A stretch of DNA of 64,000 nt, from NCBI GenBank assembly GCA_964443885.1, contig CAYUES010000001.1:1-64000 (forward strand), written 5' to 3'. This document shows positions 34,747 to 43,166 of the stretch, piece after piece. Below the pieces are notes generated by a model. It had not been told where the DNA came from. It did no database searches and saw only the letters and a program-made list of their open reading frames with translations. Both the position numbers and the translations under genes were made by a program. The stretch's first letter is position 1, and every line of letters begins with the position of its first letter. Origin of the DNA: OMIS01 sp964443885. GTDB lineage: Bacteria > Patescibacteriota > Microgenomatia > UBA1400 > PJMF01.

Positions 34747-35382
34747 TCAAAATACAATATTCTTTACTTCGTTGATCATCTTGGCTTTTATCTCTTCCCA
34801 ACTCACATCTTTGATCATACGTGGCAGAGGCTGTGCTTCTGCATCTTCAAAATAAACGAGCGATTTTAAAATGTGAGCTTGATTATAATCTACAGCAGAA
34901 TACTTGGTTTTTGCCTTTTCAAGTAACTCTGGCAAATGATATATACTAAACAAAAAGAACAAATCCACAAAGTCTTTTTTACTCCCTCTCATGCTGACTG
35001 TTTGCAACTTGGTACAGGCAATATCAAGCACAGAACTAAGCTGTATTTCTTGCCAGTGACCAAGGGGTTCAAGCAATGGGTAGTGATACTCCAAAAACTG
35101 CAGTTTGACACCATCAACATAGGTATTTAATGTCCCTGTAGCAAGCTCAGTGTTGTTAAGTTGTCCTAATCCAGCAACTTCTTTTTCAAGTTGCAGAGGA
35201 TTAAATTGCTCTGTACAGAAAAAATCCAAATCTTCAGACTCACGATGCCCTATCTGTAAAGATAGTCCTGTGCCTCCTGACAAATAAAAAGATTTTAGAA
35301 ACTCAGGCTGTAATTGATGAATTTTTTCAACAAGTTTTGCAGTTTTGCTGGGTAGTGTTTCGGGGTAAAATGTTGTGCTCAT
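34747..35382 (-). CDS. AbiEii/AbiGii-type nucleotidyltransferase toxin
   Basis: 211 residues. The N-terminal nucleotidyltransferase core FYLSGGTGLSLQIGHRESEDLDFF contains the GG and DLDFF motifs of AbiEii (PF08843); LDIACTKLQTVSMRGSKKDFVDLFFL is the next family block. Characterised relatives act as toxins by transferring nucleotides to tRNA or related targets. The ATG at 35382 overlaps the antitoxin stop codon in an ATGA arrangement, so the two are translationally coupled. Confidence 0.87.
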   Translation of the reverse strand: MSTTFYPETLPSKTAKLVEKIHQLQPEFLKSFYLSGGTGLSLQIGHRESEDLDFFCTEQFNPLQLEKEVAGLGQLNNTELATGTLNTYVDGVKLQFLEYHYPLLEPLGHWQEIQLSSVLDIACTKLQTVSMRGSKKDFVDLFFLFSIYHLPELLEKAKTKYSAVDYNQAHILKSLVYFEDAEAQPLPRMIKDVSWEEIKAKMINEVKNIVF

Positions 35383-35612
35383 GACAGGTAAATCCGCCAA
35401 AAATTACTTGATTTAGGTTGTAATTTTAATTGTGGGAGTAAGTTCTGTAGCTCTACTCTATTGGTCTGCTTAAAAAGCCAGTTTAGTGCTTCAGTATTGC
35501 CTTTATCAAGCAGTGTTTGAATGATGTATTTTTTGTGTTTTGACCAATCTAGTTCATCTAAATTATCACCCCAAAAATAGGCTTCTAACTGCGTGGGAAT
35601 CTGTAATTTCAT
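35379..35612 (-). CDS. antitoxin-like partner (DUF6922 type) of the AbiEii toxin
   Basis: 77 residues. The sequence pattern FWGDNLDELDWSKHKKYIIQ ... LNWLFKQTNRVELQNLL ... SSNFWRIYLS is that of small proteins commonly encoded just before AbiEii-type nucleotidyltransferases. I propose it as the antitoxin; that is inference from position and pattern. ATG 35612 is chosen, since TATAAT at 35620-35625 ends 7 nt upstream, and the upstream extension to 35654 crosses this promoter. Confidence 0.75.
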   Translation of the reverse strand: MKLQIPTQLEAYFWGDNLDELDWSKHKKYIIQTLLDKGNTEALNWLFKQTNRVELQNLLPQLKLQPKSSNFWRIYLS

Positions 35613-35720
35613 TAAGTGTATTATACTAAATTTGGTACAGATTTTCTTGTTCAAAAGTAATTTTGAGTTCGATACTAGCAGATATAGCTATCAAGTTATA
35701 AATAAACTACAATTTCACTC

Positions 35721-36419
35721 ATGAGAAAACAACAGCAGATTTGGCAAAACGAACATCTGACAGCCGCTACTCTCCCTTCAGAAATGACTGCATCTTCCAT
35801 TCAAGAACCATCGAGTTATGTAGTTGCGTTCTGCGATTTTTTGAAAACTCAAAATATATGTAGCGGGACACTTATCGATATTGGTGCTGGCAAAGGTAGA
35901 AACAGTATTTTCATGGCCAAACAAGGCTTTACCGTGACAGCAATAGATTATATTCAAGAAGCAGTTGCATTTATTGATGCAGCTGCAAAAAAAGAAAAAT
36001 TGGCCAAGCCCCTACAAGCAGTTTGCGCTGCCGCTGACGAAGATTGGCCATTTGCTGATAACTATTTTGATGTTGCAATCGATTGTTTTGCTTCTATTGA
36101 TATTGAGACAAGGGCTGGACGAGAAAAATACCGCAGTGAATTACTGCGTACGCTCAAACCAGGTGGTTTTGCGCTTGTAGTTGTGGTTTCAAGCGATGAT
36201 GAAATTGAAAAAGAGCTTATTAAAACAAATCCAGGTTTAGAAAAGAATAGCAGTATTTGGCAGGTTAATGGAAAGTTTCAAAAAAATTATGATGAAGCAG
36301 AATTGAGAGAATTTTATTCTGATTTTAAAATTGTTGAGTTACAAAAAGTTTCAAAGCAAGCCCGCAAGTTAGGAAAAGATTTTACAGCTTCAAACTTTTG
36401 GGTTGTTTTGCAGAAGTAG
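35721..36419 (+). CDS. class I SAM-dependent methyltransferase
   Basis: 232 residues. SAM motif I is GTLIDIGAGKGRNSIFMAKQGF, followed by VTAIDYIQEAVAFID and a post-II segment FDVAIDCFASIDIETRAG. It resembles TehB/UbiE-type small-molecule methyltransferases. Substrate unknown. TACAAT at 35708-35713 ends 7 nt before the ATG (leaderless). It is divergent from the toxin-antitoxin operon. Confidence 0.87.
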   Translation: MRKQQQIWQNEHLTAATLPSEMTASSIQEPSSYVVAFCDFLKTQNICSGTLIDIGAGKGRNSIFMAKQGFTVTAIDYIQEAVAFIDAAAKKEKLAKPLQAVCAAADEDWPFADNYFDVAIDCFASIDIETRAGREKYRSELLRTLKPGGFALVVVVSSDDEIEKELIKTNPGLEKNSSIWQVNGKFQKNYDEAELREFYSDFKIVELQKVSKQARKLGKDFTASNFWVVLQK

Positions 36420-36558
36420 AAAAAAGTGGGATAAACCTGGACTCCTCGAACTGATTGCTGCTGTAGAGTTTCAGCGCTTAAAATATTTGAATTGGATAAA
36501 AAGTTTAAGCAATAGTAAAGTTAGTAGTAATATTTTATTTTAATAAAAAAGGATATCT

Positions 36559-37014
36559 ATGAAATATGTTATGTATGCAATTGTAGGAGTTGTCGTATTA
36601 TTTATTGGCGTTCCTCTTATTGGTGGAATTATTTCTGGTGTAAAACCAAGTAAATCAATAGAAATGGCTCAACAAAAGCAAGCTGAAAATCGCGAAGTAT
36701 ATGTCCCAGAAGGCTTCACACTTACAAAAAAAGCTGAAGCTACTGAATCTGAGTTTGGCACTTTATACGTTACTGAAATGACAAGTTCAGATAATTCTAT
36801 CCAGATTATCGAATCCACAAGTGCTGCACCAGATTGCAAAGGTGTGATCACAGATATGGATGGAGTTTCAACTTGTTATTTTGCAACTGGCACAGTACCA
36901 GGAAATCCTAAAGCTCAATTAGTGATGTGGAGTGCAAATGATAAGAGTTATCAGTTGCAAACTGTAAGTACTCTTATGGAAGCAGAGTTGAAAAAAATTG
37001 TAGCAAGTTTGTAA
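36559..37014 (+). CDS. membrane-anchored hypothetical protein
   Basis: 151 residues. One N-terminal transmembrane helix (about 5-27), then an extracytoplasmic domain with two Cys (PDCKG, STCYF) that could form a disulfide. No family recognised. AAAGGA is 6 nt before the ATG, so it uses a Shine-Dalgarno sequence. A Rho-independent terminator follows (37037-37068). Confidence 0.68.
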   Translation: MKYVMYAIVGVVVLFIGVPLIGGIISGVKPSKSIEMAQQKQAENREVYVPEGFTLTKKAEATESEFGTLYVTEMTSSDNSIQIIESTSAAPDCKGVITDMDGVSTCYFATGTVPGNPKAQLVMWSANDKSYQLQTVSTLMEAELKKIVASL

Positions 37015-37036
37015 CTTGAAATAGTTTTTGTAAATT

Positions 37037-37068
37037 AAAACGGGAGCTAGTTACTCTCGTTTTTTTTT
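37037..37068 (+). terminator. Rho-independent terminator
   Basis: ACGGGAG (37040-37046) pairs with CTCTCGT (37054-37060) with one G-U pair and a 7-nt loop, followed by nine T. It closes the gene at 36559-37014 just before the oppositely oriented tRNA-Lys. Confidence 0.85.
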
Positions 37069-37070
37069 CG

Positions 37071-37147
37071 TGGTGAGTCGGGAGGGACTCGAACCCTCGA
37101 CATTTTGCTTAAGAGGCAAACGCTCTAACCAACTGAGCTACCGACCC
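37071..37147 (-). tRNA. tRNA-Lys (CUU)
   Basis: Acceptor GGGTCGG with CCGACTC (one G-U pair); anticodon stem TTTGC/GCAAA, loop CTCTTAA giving CUU. After discriminator A the next three bases are CCA. Since no other tRNA here encodes CCA, this may be chance. Confidence 0.95.
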
Positions 37148-37189
37148 ATTTTGTTCAACGTGATATTTTACCACGCGATAATTTTACTG

Positions 37190-37261
37190 TGCACCCAGCG
37201 GGAATCGAACCCACACAACTTGTTCCGAAGACAAGTGCCCTATCCGTTAGGCTATGGGTGC
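37190..37261 (-). tRNA. tRNA-Arg (UCG)
   Basis: Acceptor GCACCCA/TGGGTGC, discriminator A. Anticodon stem CTTGT/ACAAG with loop CTTCGGA giving UCG. CCA not encoded. It lies 42 nt upstream of tRNA-Lys on the same strand. Confidence 0.95.
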
Positions 37262-37464
37262 ATAGTCGCCTGCAAATGATATCACATGAGCAAGCTGTAA
37301 CTATCCTGGATTATACCAACTTTCCTCAAGTATCGCATCACACAGAACACGAGTCGTACCAAAAGTCAAAATCGCACACAGAACCAAGGATTAAAAAGCA
37401 CGGTGTTTCCAAGTTTTCTCCTACTCCCAAAATTGATCATAAAGGTCTATACTCCAGAGGTAAT

Positions 37465-38154
37465 ATGAGTTCCTATTACGAATTAGTCAACAAAACTTTT
37501 AATCTTTCCCACCTTCGCGAGTACTTGCACGACAAATTTTCTGTTAACGAGCAATCGTTCATTAATCCATTTATCACCGTGGCGCGTGAGCCAGGCAGTG
37601 GTGGCGCACCAATCGCCAAGGCTGTTGCCGAGAAGCTCGGCTTTGAGTTTATCGATGATCAAATTATCGAGGAAATCGCCCGCTCTACCAAACGTCGCAA
37701 GGCAGTCATTAAAGAAATTGATGAAAAAAGCCGCACCCGCATCGAAGACGTGGTCCACTCGCTGGTGAATATCGAGTATTTAGACGAAGAAACGTATATT
37801 TCCGAGTTGGTACGCAGTATTCTCTCGTATGCGCACAAAGGCCGCTGTGTGATTCTAGGCCGTGGTGCCAACTTTATTACGCCATTTGCCAAAGGGTTGC
37901 ATGTCAGTATCACCGCTCCGTATGAAGTTCGCGTCGAGCGGGCGATGCACTATGAAGGTCTTTCTGAAGAGCAAGCCAAGGAAGTTATCAAAAAAGTTGA
38001 GGATGAACGGACAGACTTTGTAAAACAGTACTTTCGCAAAAATTTAAGTAAACGTAATGTCTTTGACATGACGTTAAACACCCACTACTTTACGGTACCC
38101 CAAGCCCGGGACGTGATCGTTGAAGCATTTCATCAAAAATTTGCGTCGCGGTAA
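37465..38154 (+). CDS. cytidylate kinase-like family protein
   Basis: 229 residues. P-loop-like FITVAREPGSGGAPIAKAVAEKLGFEFIDDQII and GRCVILGRGANFI fit the cytidylate-kinase-like family (PF13189). VSITAPYEVRVERAMHYEGL matches the LID/NMP-binding side. It could phosphorylate CMP or another nucleoside monophosphate; members with this domain are often of unproven function. ATG 37465 is chosen: AGAGG lies 4-5 nt upstream and TATACT lies 11 nt upstream, while the longer frame would run antisense through tRNA-Arg. Confidence 0.85.
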   Translation: MSSYYELVNKTFNLSHLREYLHDKFSVNEQSFINPFITVAREPGSGGAPIAKAVAEKLGFEFIDDQIIEEIARSTKRRKAVIKEIDEKSRTRIEDVVHSLVNIEYLDEETYISELVRSILSYAHKGRCVILGRGANFITPFAKGLHVSITAPYEVRVERAMHYEGLSEEQAKEVIKKVEDERTDFVKQYFRKNLSKRNVFDMTLNTHYFTVPQARDVIVEAFHQKFASR

Positions 38155-38267
38155 GCCTGCCGTCAATTTTCATAGAAGAAAAGATTACTTAATTTCTCGC
38201 TCTACTAGATCTGCCAGAATTCAGTCTTTTGCGGTACAATAAGCCCTTACTGTTTCGATGGTAACGT

Positions 38268-38351
38268 GCCGAAATGGCGGAACTGGTAGACGCGCACGCT
38301 TCAGGAGCGTGTGGGAGCAATCCCATGGAGGTTCGAGTCCTCTTTTCGGCA
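38268..38351 (+). tRNA. tRNA-Leu (CAG)
   Basis: Acceptor GCCGAAA/TTTCGGC; anticodon stem CACGC/GCGTG with loop TTCAGGA giving CAG; long variable arm. CCA not encoded. Confidence 0.97.
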
Positions 38352-38376
38352 CAGGCTGGTATAATACAGTCGTAAC

Positions 38377-38457
38377 GCCCGGGTGGTGAAATGGTATACA
38401 CGTACGCTTGAGGTGCGTATGCCGCAAGGTGTGGAGGTTCAACTCCTCTCCCGGGCA
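38377..38457 (+). tRNA. tRNA-Leu (GAG)
   Basis: Acceptor GCCCGGG/CCCGGGC; anticodon stem TACGC/GCGTA with loop TTGAGGT giving GAG; class II variable arm. CCA not encoded. It starts 25 nt after the previous tRNA-Leu. Confidence 0.96.
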
Positions 38458-38505
38458 CAAGTAGTACACTGCGGAAAAATAATTCGCAGTTATAATCACT
38501 ATATT

Positions 38506-38579
38506 GGACGCTTAGCTCAGTTGGTTAGAGCACTGCGTTTACATCGCAGGTGTCGGGGGTTCGAGTCCCTCAGCGTCCA
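38506..38579 (+). tRNA. tRNA-Val (UAC)
   Basis: Acceptor GGACGCT/AGCGTCC; anticodon stem CTGCG/CGCAG with loop TTTACAT giving UAC. Discriminator A, CCA not encoded. A TATAAT box at about 38491 may be its own promoter. Confidence 0.97.
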
Positions 38580-38618
38580 CAAGTATTTGAAAATACGCTA
38601 CAATACTGTAGTATTCGA

Positions 38619-38691
38619 GCCAAGCTAGCCAAGTCGGTCACGGCGCATGTCTGAAAAACATGAGATTGAGGTTCGATTCCTCAGCTTGGCA
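38619..38691 (+). tRNA. tRNA-Phe (GAA)
   Basis: Acceptor GCCAAGC/GCTTGGC; anticodon stem CATGT/ACATG with loop CTGAAAA giving GAA. CCA not encoded. Last of four tandem tRNAs. Confidence 0.96.
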
Positions 38692-38723
38692 CATTCAATA
38701 TAGGTATCCACTACTTGAATGTG

Positions 38724-41579
38724 TTACTTACCCCAAGAAAAAAGATTCTTAAAAAACTTCATTAGTTTACCAAGTAGTGAAAGCTCCTCGCCATCTGCCG
38801 ATGTCTCATCGTCTGCAGTTGTTTGAGTATCGGTAGTATCTGATTTTTTGTTGGTTGTAGATTTGCTATTGGTAGAAGTACGCTCTGTAAGCGTTTCATC
38901 ATCAGCATCACTACTTTCATCCAGCTCTTCACCAAAACCATCATCTGCAGAATTTGACTCAGCATACGAAACCAATTGATTGGTGTGCGAAGTCAGTGTA
39001 CTGCTCCACTCGCCTGGAGCACAGCCATTTCCAGCCCGAATCGCAAATCTATAGGTAGCTTGAGGCTCCAAACTTTTGACAGTGAATTCTTGCACACCGT
39101 TGCTAGCAGCAGTAAACTCGACTGCATGCTCACCCAGATTTTCTTTGCCGTATTCAAGTAAGTAGTGGTCGGCATTGTTGTTGACAGGCACAAAGTAAAT
39201 CGTTGCTTCACTGCCCTTTCGCTCGATAGAAAAAAGGGTCGGCGCGACAGCTGGTTTGAAAAACGAGCAGACTGCCTCGGTAATTTTTTGCGAAACTGAA
39301 GAACTCGAGCTTTGGGAAGACGCAGCTGGCGTGGCTGTCGGAGTTGGGGTTGGTGTTGGAGTTGGGCAGTCCCCTTCTGTGGTAACTGTTCTCACCGACG
39401 ACTCAGCAGTCGCCTCATAGGCATCGGTGCTGACAACTTGATAGTGATACTCTGTACAAGCAGTGAGGCCGCTCAGTTCTACCGTGTGCGAGGTGACGCG
39501 TGGAGCGGTATCAGTTTCAGCAGTGGCCGTGCCAAGCGAGCTGGTTAAGCCGTAGTTTACCTGGCTAGAAGCAGCGCGGGAAGTTGTCCAGGTAAGTTCT
39601 ACAGTTGTACCCGTTACGGTAGCGTTTATTTCACTCAGTACTGGATCTTCACCAGTGGAAAGTTGGGTAGTTGCGGTATTAGAAAGTACAGTGTTATCGC
39701 GTGCTAGGAGATAACTATAAATTTCTTCGGGTGAAGCCACCCAAATTACGTTGGTACCATCTGCTCCATATTCATCATTTGCGTGTTGGGCCACTTGTAA
39801 AAGTGCCGCTTCTTTATTGCCATGAGTTAAGGTGTTGTACCAAAAATTGCGGGTAGTTGTACTATTGGTATTCATCCAGTCAATAATTGCAATTGAGTCG
39901 GCTGGATCAACTTCAATGCCGAGGTCACGGCCGATTTTAACGGTATCTGAGTCTACTGCATCAGCAGATTGTCCAGCTGCCGAGTAGTTGGCAGCACCAG
40001 AATTAATAATCATCAAGCCATTGCCCCCAGACTGATTGAACTGGACTTCAGTCGTGGTATTGGTGCGGTGACTTACAATGAATGGGTCGTAGTCTGCCAA
40101 GAAACAAGGTGCTGCAAAACCAATCAGTTTGTATGTGGGTACGCTTGATTCAGCAATAATACTTTTTAATCTATTGTACCCATCTAAAATATCAGTTTCC
40201 CAGTCGTCTCCCGGTGGGGCGCAGTTTGAGTACCAACCATGATTTCCAATCGCCCAACCCATAGCCAGCAACTCCAGAATCCGTGGCTTATCAGCGATCC
40301 AGTCTTCTTGGCGAGTATCATTGACTAACTCAGCGATAATATTAACGCCCCCTGTCCAGCCAAAGCTAGTCATCAGCGCGATTTGTTCATCTAAATAGAC
40401 GTTGTCATCCATGCTATGACTCCATGCAAATTTTTTGCCGTCTTTGAGCGGTGCTTTGCCAACAGCAAAACTACCCACATTTTGTGGATTCTTCACCAAG
40501 ACACGGGCTGTATCGCCGCTGCCAGCAAAATAAACAATGCCCGTGGCAATATTATGTGTATATGAAGTGGCAACTCCATCGATGTAGACATTTACTAAGG
40601 TTGAACTACCAATAGTGACTTGATAGGTGACGGTTCGCCAATAAATATCGGGAATGCCAGAATCATCAATGTCAAAGTCAATCGCGTAGTAAATCGGATT
40701 TTCCACGACATTAACGGTGACGGTACCAGTATCGGTGTTAGCGGCAGGATCACTAAGGGTGTAGGTAAAGGTGTCACTGCCCACATAGTCAGCTGTTGGA
40801 GTGTAGAGAATTTGATTATCTACAACTTGGGCTGTTCCATGGGCGGGCGTACCTACCCCAGTAACTGTCAGGGCGCCAGACTCAGGATCTGAGTCATTTA
40901 GCAAGACATTAAAAGTGGTGGCTGCATTCGTTTCGAAAGAATCATCTACAGCGACCGGTGGTAAGTTAATCTCTTCGTAGGTAATAACTAAAGTGGGCTT
41001 GGGTTCACCACCACTATAGTCACCAGTGATGAACTGTCGATTGGAAAAAACTTCTGATCCATTGTCTCCAATCCAGATCATAATGCTGTCGTTGTAGTCC
41101 CAATCTGGGTGATCAACGAGTGCTTGAACTAACGCAGTCAGATCTGGTGAAACGGCAGTTTCGCCAAAGCCTTGATTAGGAACAGAGTTCCAGTCTACGG
41201 TAGTCAGAACGAGGTCGCTGGCTCGGGATACAAATTCAGCATAGTTTGAAGGAGCGGTAACGTCTGGAGAGTCTACCGCTCCAATCGTAACACTCACGGA
41301 GTTGCCTCCACTGCCAAAGTACGTTAACTCAAGGCTGGCATTAGAAATAGTGGCACCAGGAGCAATTTCTAAACCTGAAAAAAGCAGTAAGTGTTCAACA
41401 TCTGGACCACCAAAGACCATCAAACTGTCGTCACTATCAAACGTATCAGGCGCTTCAGCCCAAGTATCGGCAGTACCGGTGCCAACGATGATCTCTGTCG
41501 TCGTTTGTGCTTGGACAGTAGAAACAGCAAAATAAGAGAAAAAAATTGCTAGTAGGAGGTAGCTGAATAATCGGCGCAT
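38724..41579 (-). CDS. large secreted multidomain protein with a polysaccharide-deacetylase-like core
   Basis: 951 residues. In order: signal peptide (about 1-25, ending VQAQ); a DNRLRE/beta-sandwich domain (~30-200); a cadherin-like repeat (AVDDSFETNAATTFNVLLNDSD ... YVGSDTFTYTLSD, given in part); a NodB-like deacetylase core with the metal-site start SHSMDDN and IGNHGW; a fibronectin-III domain (about 650-740); a Thr/Pro linker and a Ser run; a second FN3-like domain; a Ser/Thr/Asp-rich tail with a hydrophobic C-terminus. The usual second His of the HxxxH metal site is not obvious after NHGWYSNC, so activity is uncertain. ATG 41579 is preferred over a TTG at 41591. Probably surface-exposed, acting on glycans. 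Confidence 0.8.
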   Translation of the reverse strand: MRRLFSYLLLAIFFSYFAVSTVQAQTTTEIIVGTGTADTWAEAPDTFDSDDSLMVFGGPDVEHLLLFSGLEIAPGATISNASLELTYFGSGGNSVSVTIGAVDSPDVTAPSNYAEFVSRASDLVLTTVDWNSVPNQGFGETAVSPDLTALVQALVDHPDWDYNDSIMIWIGDNGSEVFSNRQFITGDYSGGEPKPTLVITYEEINLPPVAVDDSFETNAATTFNVLLNDSDPESGALTVTGVGTPAHGTAQVVDNQILYTPTADYVGSDTFTYTLSDPAANTDTGTVTVNVVENPIYYAIDFDIDDSGIPDIYWRTVTYQVTIGSSTLVNVYIDGVATSYTHNIATGIVYFAGSGDTARVLVKNPQNVGSFAVGKAPLKDGKKFAWSHSMDDNVYLDEQIALMTSFGWTGGVNIIAELVNDTRQEDWIADKPRILELLAMGWAIGNHGWYSNCAPPGDDWETDILDGYNRLKSIIAESSVPTYKLIGFAAPCFLADYDPFIVSHRTNTTTEVQFNQSGGNGLMIINSGAANYSAAGQSADAVDSDTVKIGRDLGIEVDPADSIAIIDWMNTNSTTTRNFWYNTLTHGNKEAALLQVAQHANDEYGADGTNVIWVASPEEIYSYLLARDNTVLSNTATTQLSTGEDPVLSEINATVTGTTVELTWTTSRAASSQVNYGLTSSLGTATAETDTAPRVTSHTVELSGLTACTEYHYQVVSTDAYEATAESSVRTVTTEGDCPTPTPTPTPTATPAASSQSSSSSVSQKITEAVCSFFKPAVAPTLFSIERKGSEATIYFVPVNNNADHYLLEYGKENLGEHAVEFTAASNGVQEFTVKSLEPQATYRFAIRAGNGCAPGEWSSTLTSHTNQLVSYAESNSADDGFGEELDESSDADDETLTERTSTNSKSTTNKKSDTTDTQTTADDETSADGEELSLLGKLMKFFKNLFSWGK

Positions 41580-41652
41580 GACAAAACTCAAAAAAGTATA
41601 GTTAATACCTCACTATACTAGACTGTTTGAAGGGAAGAAAGCACCACTAACT

Positions 41653-41808
41653 TTACTTGCCAATTATCATCTTAAACATCTGTCCAATAAAACCAAAAAC
41701 GGCCATTATGGAAATAATCAAATACTTAAAGAAAACCTTTACTCCAGAATCTGCAGCAGTCGTGCTGATTCTTTTAAATTCATTACTTTGAAAATAATTA
41801 TTTGACAT
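41653..41808 (-). CDS. small membrane protein (51 residues)
   Basis: Begins MSNNYFQSNEFKRIS and carries one or two hydrophobic segments (VFFKYLIISIMAVFGFIGQM), ending in MIIGK and TAA. It starts 12 nt after the stop codon of the beta-lactamase-like gene on the same strand, so it is probably its operon partner. It has no clear Shine-Dalgarno sequence. The hydrophobic helix followed by basic residues supports a real small membrane protein. No family recognised. Confidence 0.55.
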   Translation of the reverse strand: MSNNYFQSNEFKRISTTAADSGVKVFFKYLIISIMAVFGFIGQMFKMIIGK

Positions 41809-41820
41809 ATATACGGTATT

Positions 41821-42837
41821 TTACTCTATAAAATTCTCATAGGTAGCTTTGGAAATTTCCTCCACCACTTCTGTTAACTCTTCAAAGTCATCACCGCGTG
41901 TCATTACACAGATTAAATAAGGAGTTTGCTTTGTATACACAATTCCACAGTCATGGAACTGTCTTTGATCATCTGCCAAAAAGTACCGTTCGCCGTACTT
42001 ATGGGCCACACCAGTACCAGGGGGGACTCCCGCCGCAATTCCTTCAGAATAGGTGGCTTTACTCAGGTAGGAAAGAATTTTTTCAGAATGCGGTTTTGAT
42101 AGGTACGAAGAATTATATAAAATTCTAAAAAATGATGAGTACTCACGAACAGAAATAATGTTTCCGGAAGGATTTACCATAAATGAAGGATCGAGGGTCA
42201 CTCCCAAATCAAGAAAGATACTATTGAGCTGTGCAGGATACTCTTCTCTCAAGAGTTGGTCCAAAAGTTCAAAGGCTCTATTATTGGAGTAAACCAACAT
42301 GTACTCGAGCAGTTCTTCGACAGTATACTCGGTTTGGGCAGTTAATAATTTATCAGGCATAATATTTTGATCAACACCCAGGTCTTCAGTAGTGTTTAAA
42401 ATTTTGCGCTGCAAAAACGTTGGATCTACCTCGGCTTGTTTATAAATAGCAAACGCAATGGGGAGTTTAATCAAGCTCGCAGGTGAAAAGGCCTCCGTTT
42501 CATTTACAGCAAACCAGGGCCCGTTGTTGAGATCACGAAAGTAATAAGAAATAAACTCAGCTTTGCCCTCTTTTTCTAACTGATCAATCAGCGGTGTAAT
42601 GACATCTTGGAGTTTGGTAATAGTATTGGAGTACTCAAGGTCTACATTTTCACATTCGAGCAATGGATTAATAAACGTATAACTACCCTTTGAACGAACT
42701 TCTTTAAAATCTTCATCGCGGTCATGAAAAATTACAGTACCGACACTGCCCAGGAGTAAGCCAAACACTATGCTACCACTAACCAAGACAGCTAGTAGCT
42801 TCTTTGCCCCATATTTCGCCAAATACTCATCTATCAT
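41821..42837 (-). CDS. class A beta-lactamase-like serine hydrolase, membrane-anchored
   Basis: 338 residues from ATG 42837 (MIDEYLAKYG). An N-terminal transmembrane helix (about 14-38) anchors it. The active-site SxxK is in SPASLIKLPIAFAIYKQ, the SxN-like motif is in VYSNNRAFELL, and the KTG-like site is in AHKYGER. These resemble beta-lactamase/transpeptidase relatives (PF13354), but in CPR they may act on cell-wall peptides. The longer frame to 42897 lacks support: TACGAT lies 8 nt before ATG 42837. Confidence 0.83.
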   Translation of the reverse strand: MIDEYLAKYGAKKLLAVLVSGSIVFGLLLGSVGTVIFHDRDEDFKEVRSKGSYTFINPLLECENVDLEYSNTITKLQDVITPLIDQLEKEGKAEFISYYFRDLNNGPWFAVNETEAFSPASLIKLPIAFAIYKQAEVDPTFLQRKILNTTEDLGVDQNIMPDKLLTAQTEYTVEELLEYMLVYSNNRAFELLDQLLREEYPAQLNSIFLDLGVTLDPSFMVNPSGNIISVREYSSFFRILYNSSYLSKPHSEKILSYLSKATYSEGIAAGVPPGTGVAHKYGERYFLADDQRQFHDCGIVYTKQTPYLICVMTRGDDFEELTEVVEEISKATYENFIE

Positions 42838-42969
42838 AGGTGTATATCGTAACACGCTATGTAGCAGGTGCGAGAAGCAAGCTCTCGGAGCAGACACGAG
42901 ATCACTATATGAGGAGCTTGTTCACAAGATGAGACTTTCTGTGTACAATACGCTTCGTATCAATCAGAT

Positions 42970-43042
42970 GCGGAAATAGCTCAGTTGGTAGAGCGTCTCC
43001 TTGCCAAGGAGAAGGTCGCGGGTCCGAGTCCCGTTTTCCGCT
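42970..43042 (+). tRNA. tRNA-Gly (GCC)
   Basis: Acceptor GCGGAAA/TTTCCGC, discriminator T. Anticodon stem TCTCC/GGAGA with loop TTGCCAA giving GCC. CCA not encoded. Confidence 0.97.
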
Positions 43043-43129
43043 CAGTAGCAAACAATATATCCTTTCTACATATCCCCGTAACATTGTTTATTTAAAGATT
43101 GCTTTATATAATAAATATAGGATTAGGTC

Positions 43130-43158
43130 TTGAAAATCTCTTTGCTGAGACCTATAAT
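43130..43158 (+). promoter_or_regulatory. strong promoter for the gene at 43167
   Basis: TTGAAA (43130-43135), a 17-bp spacer and consensus TATAAT (43153-43158). The ATG begins 9 nt after the -10 box, so the mRNA is leaderless or has only a base or two before the ATG. Confidence 0.78.
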
Positions 43159-43166
43159 AATAGTAT

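Noticed and set aside
37071..37073. Encoded CCA at the tRNA-Lys 3' end
   Set aside because: The other eleven tRNAs do not encode CCA, so a chance match is more likely than selective encoding.
37189..37464. N-terminal extension of the cytidylate-kinase-like gene
   Set aside because: It runs antisense through tRNA-Arg; ATG 37465 has a Shine-Dalgarno and a -10 box upstream.
38189..38628. Several frames over the four-tRNA cluster
   Set aside because: They read through complete tRNA cloverleaf genes and have no protein-like features.
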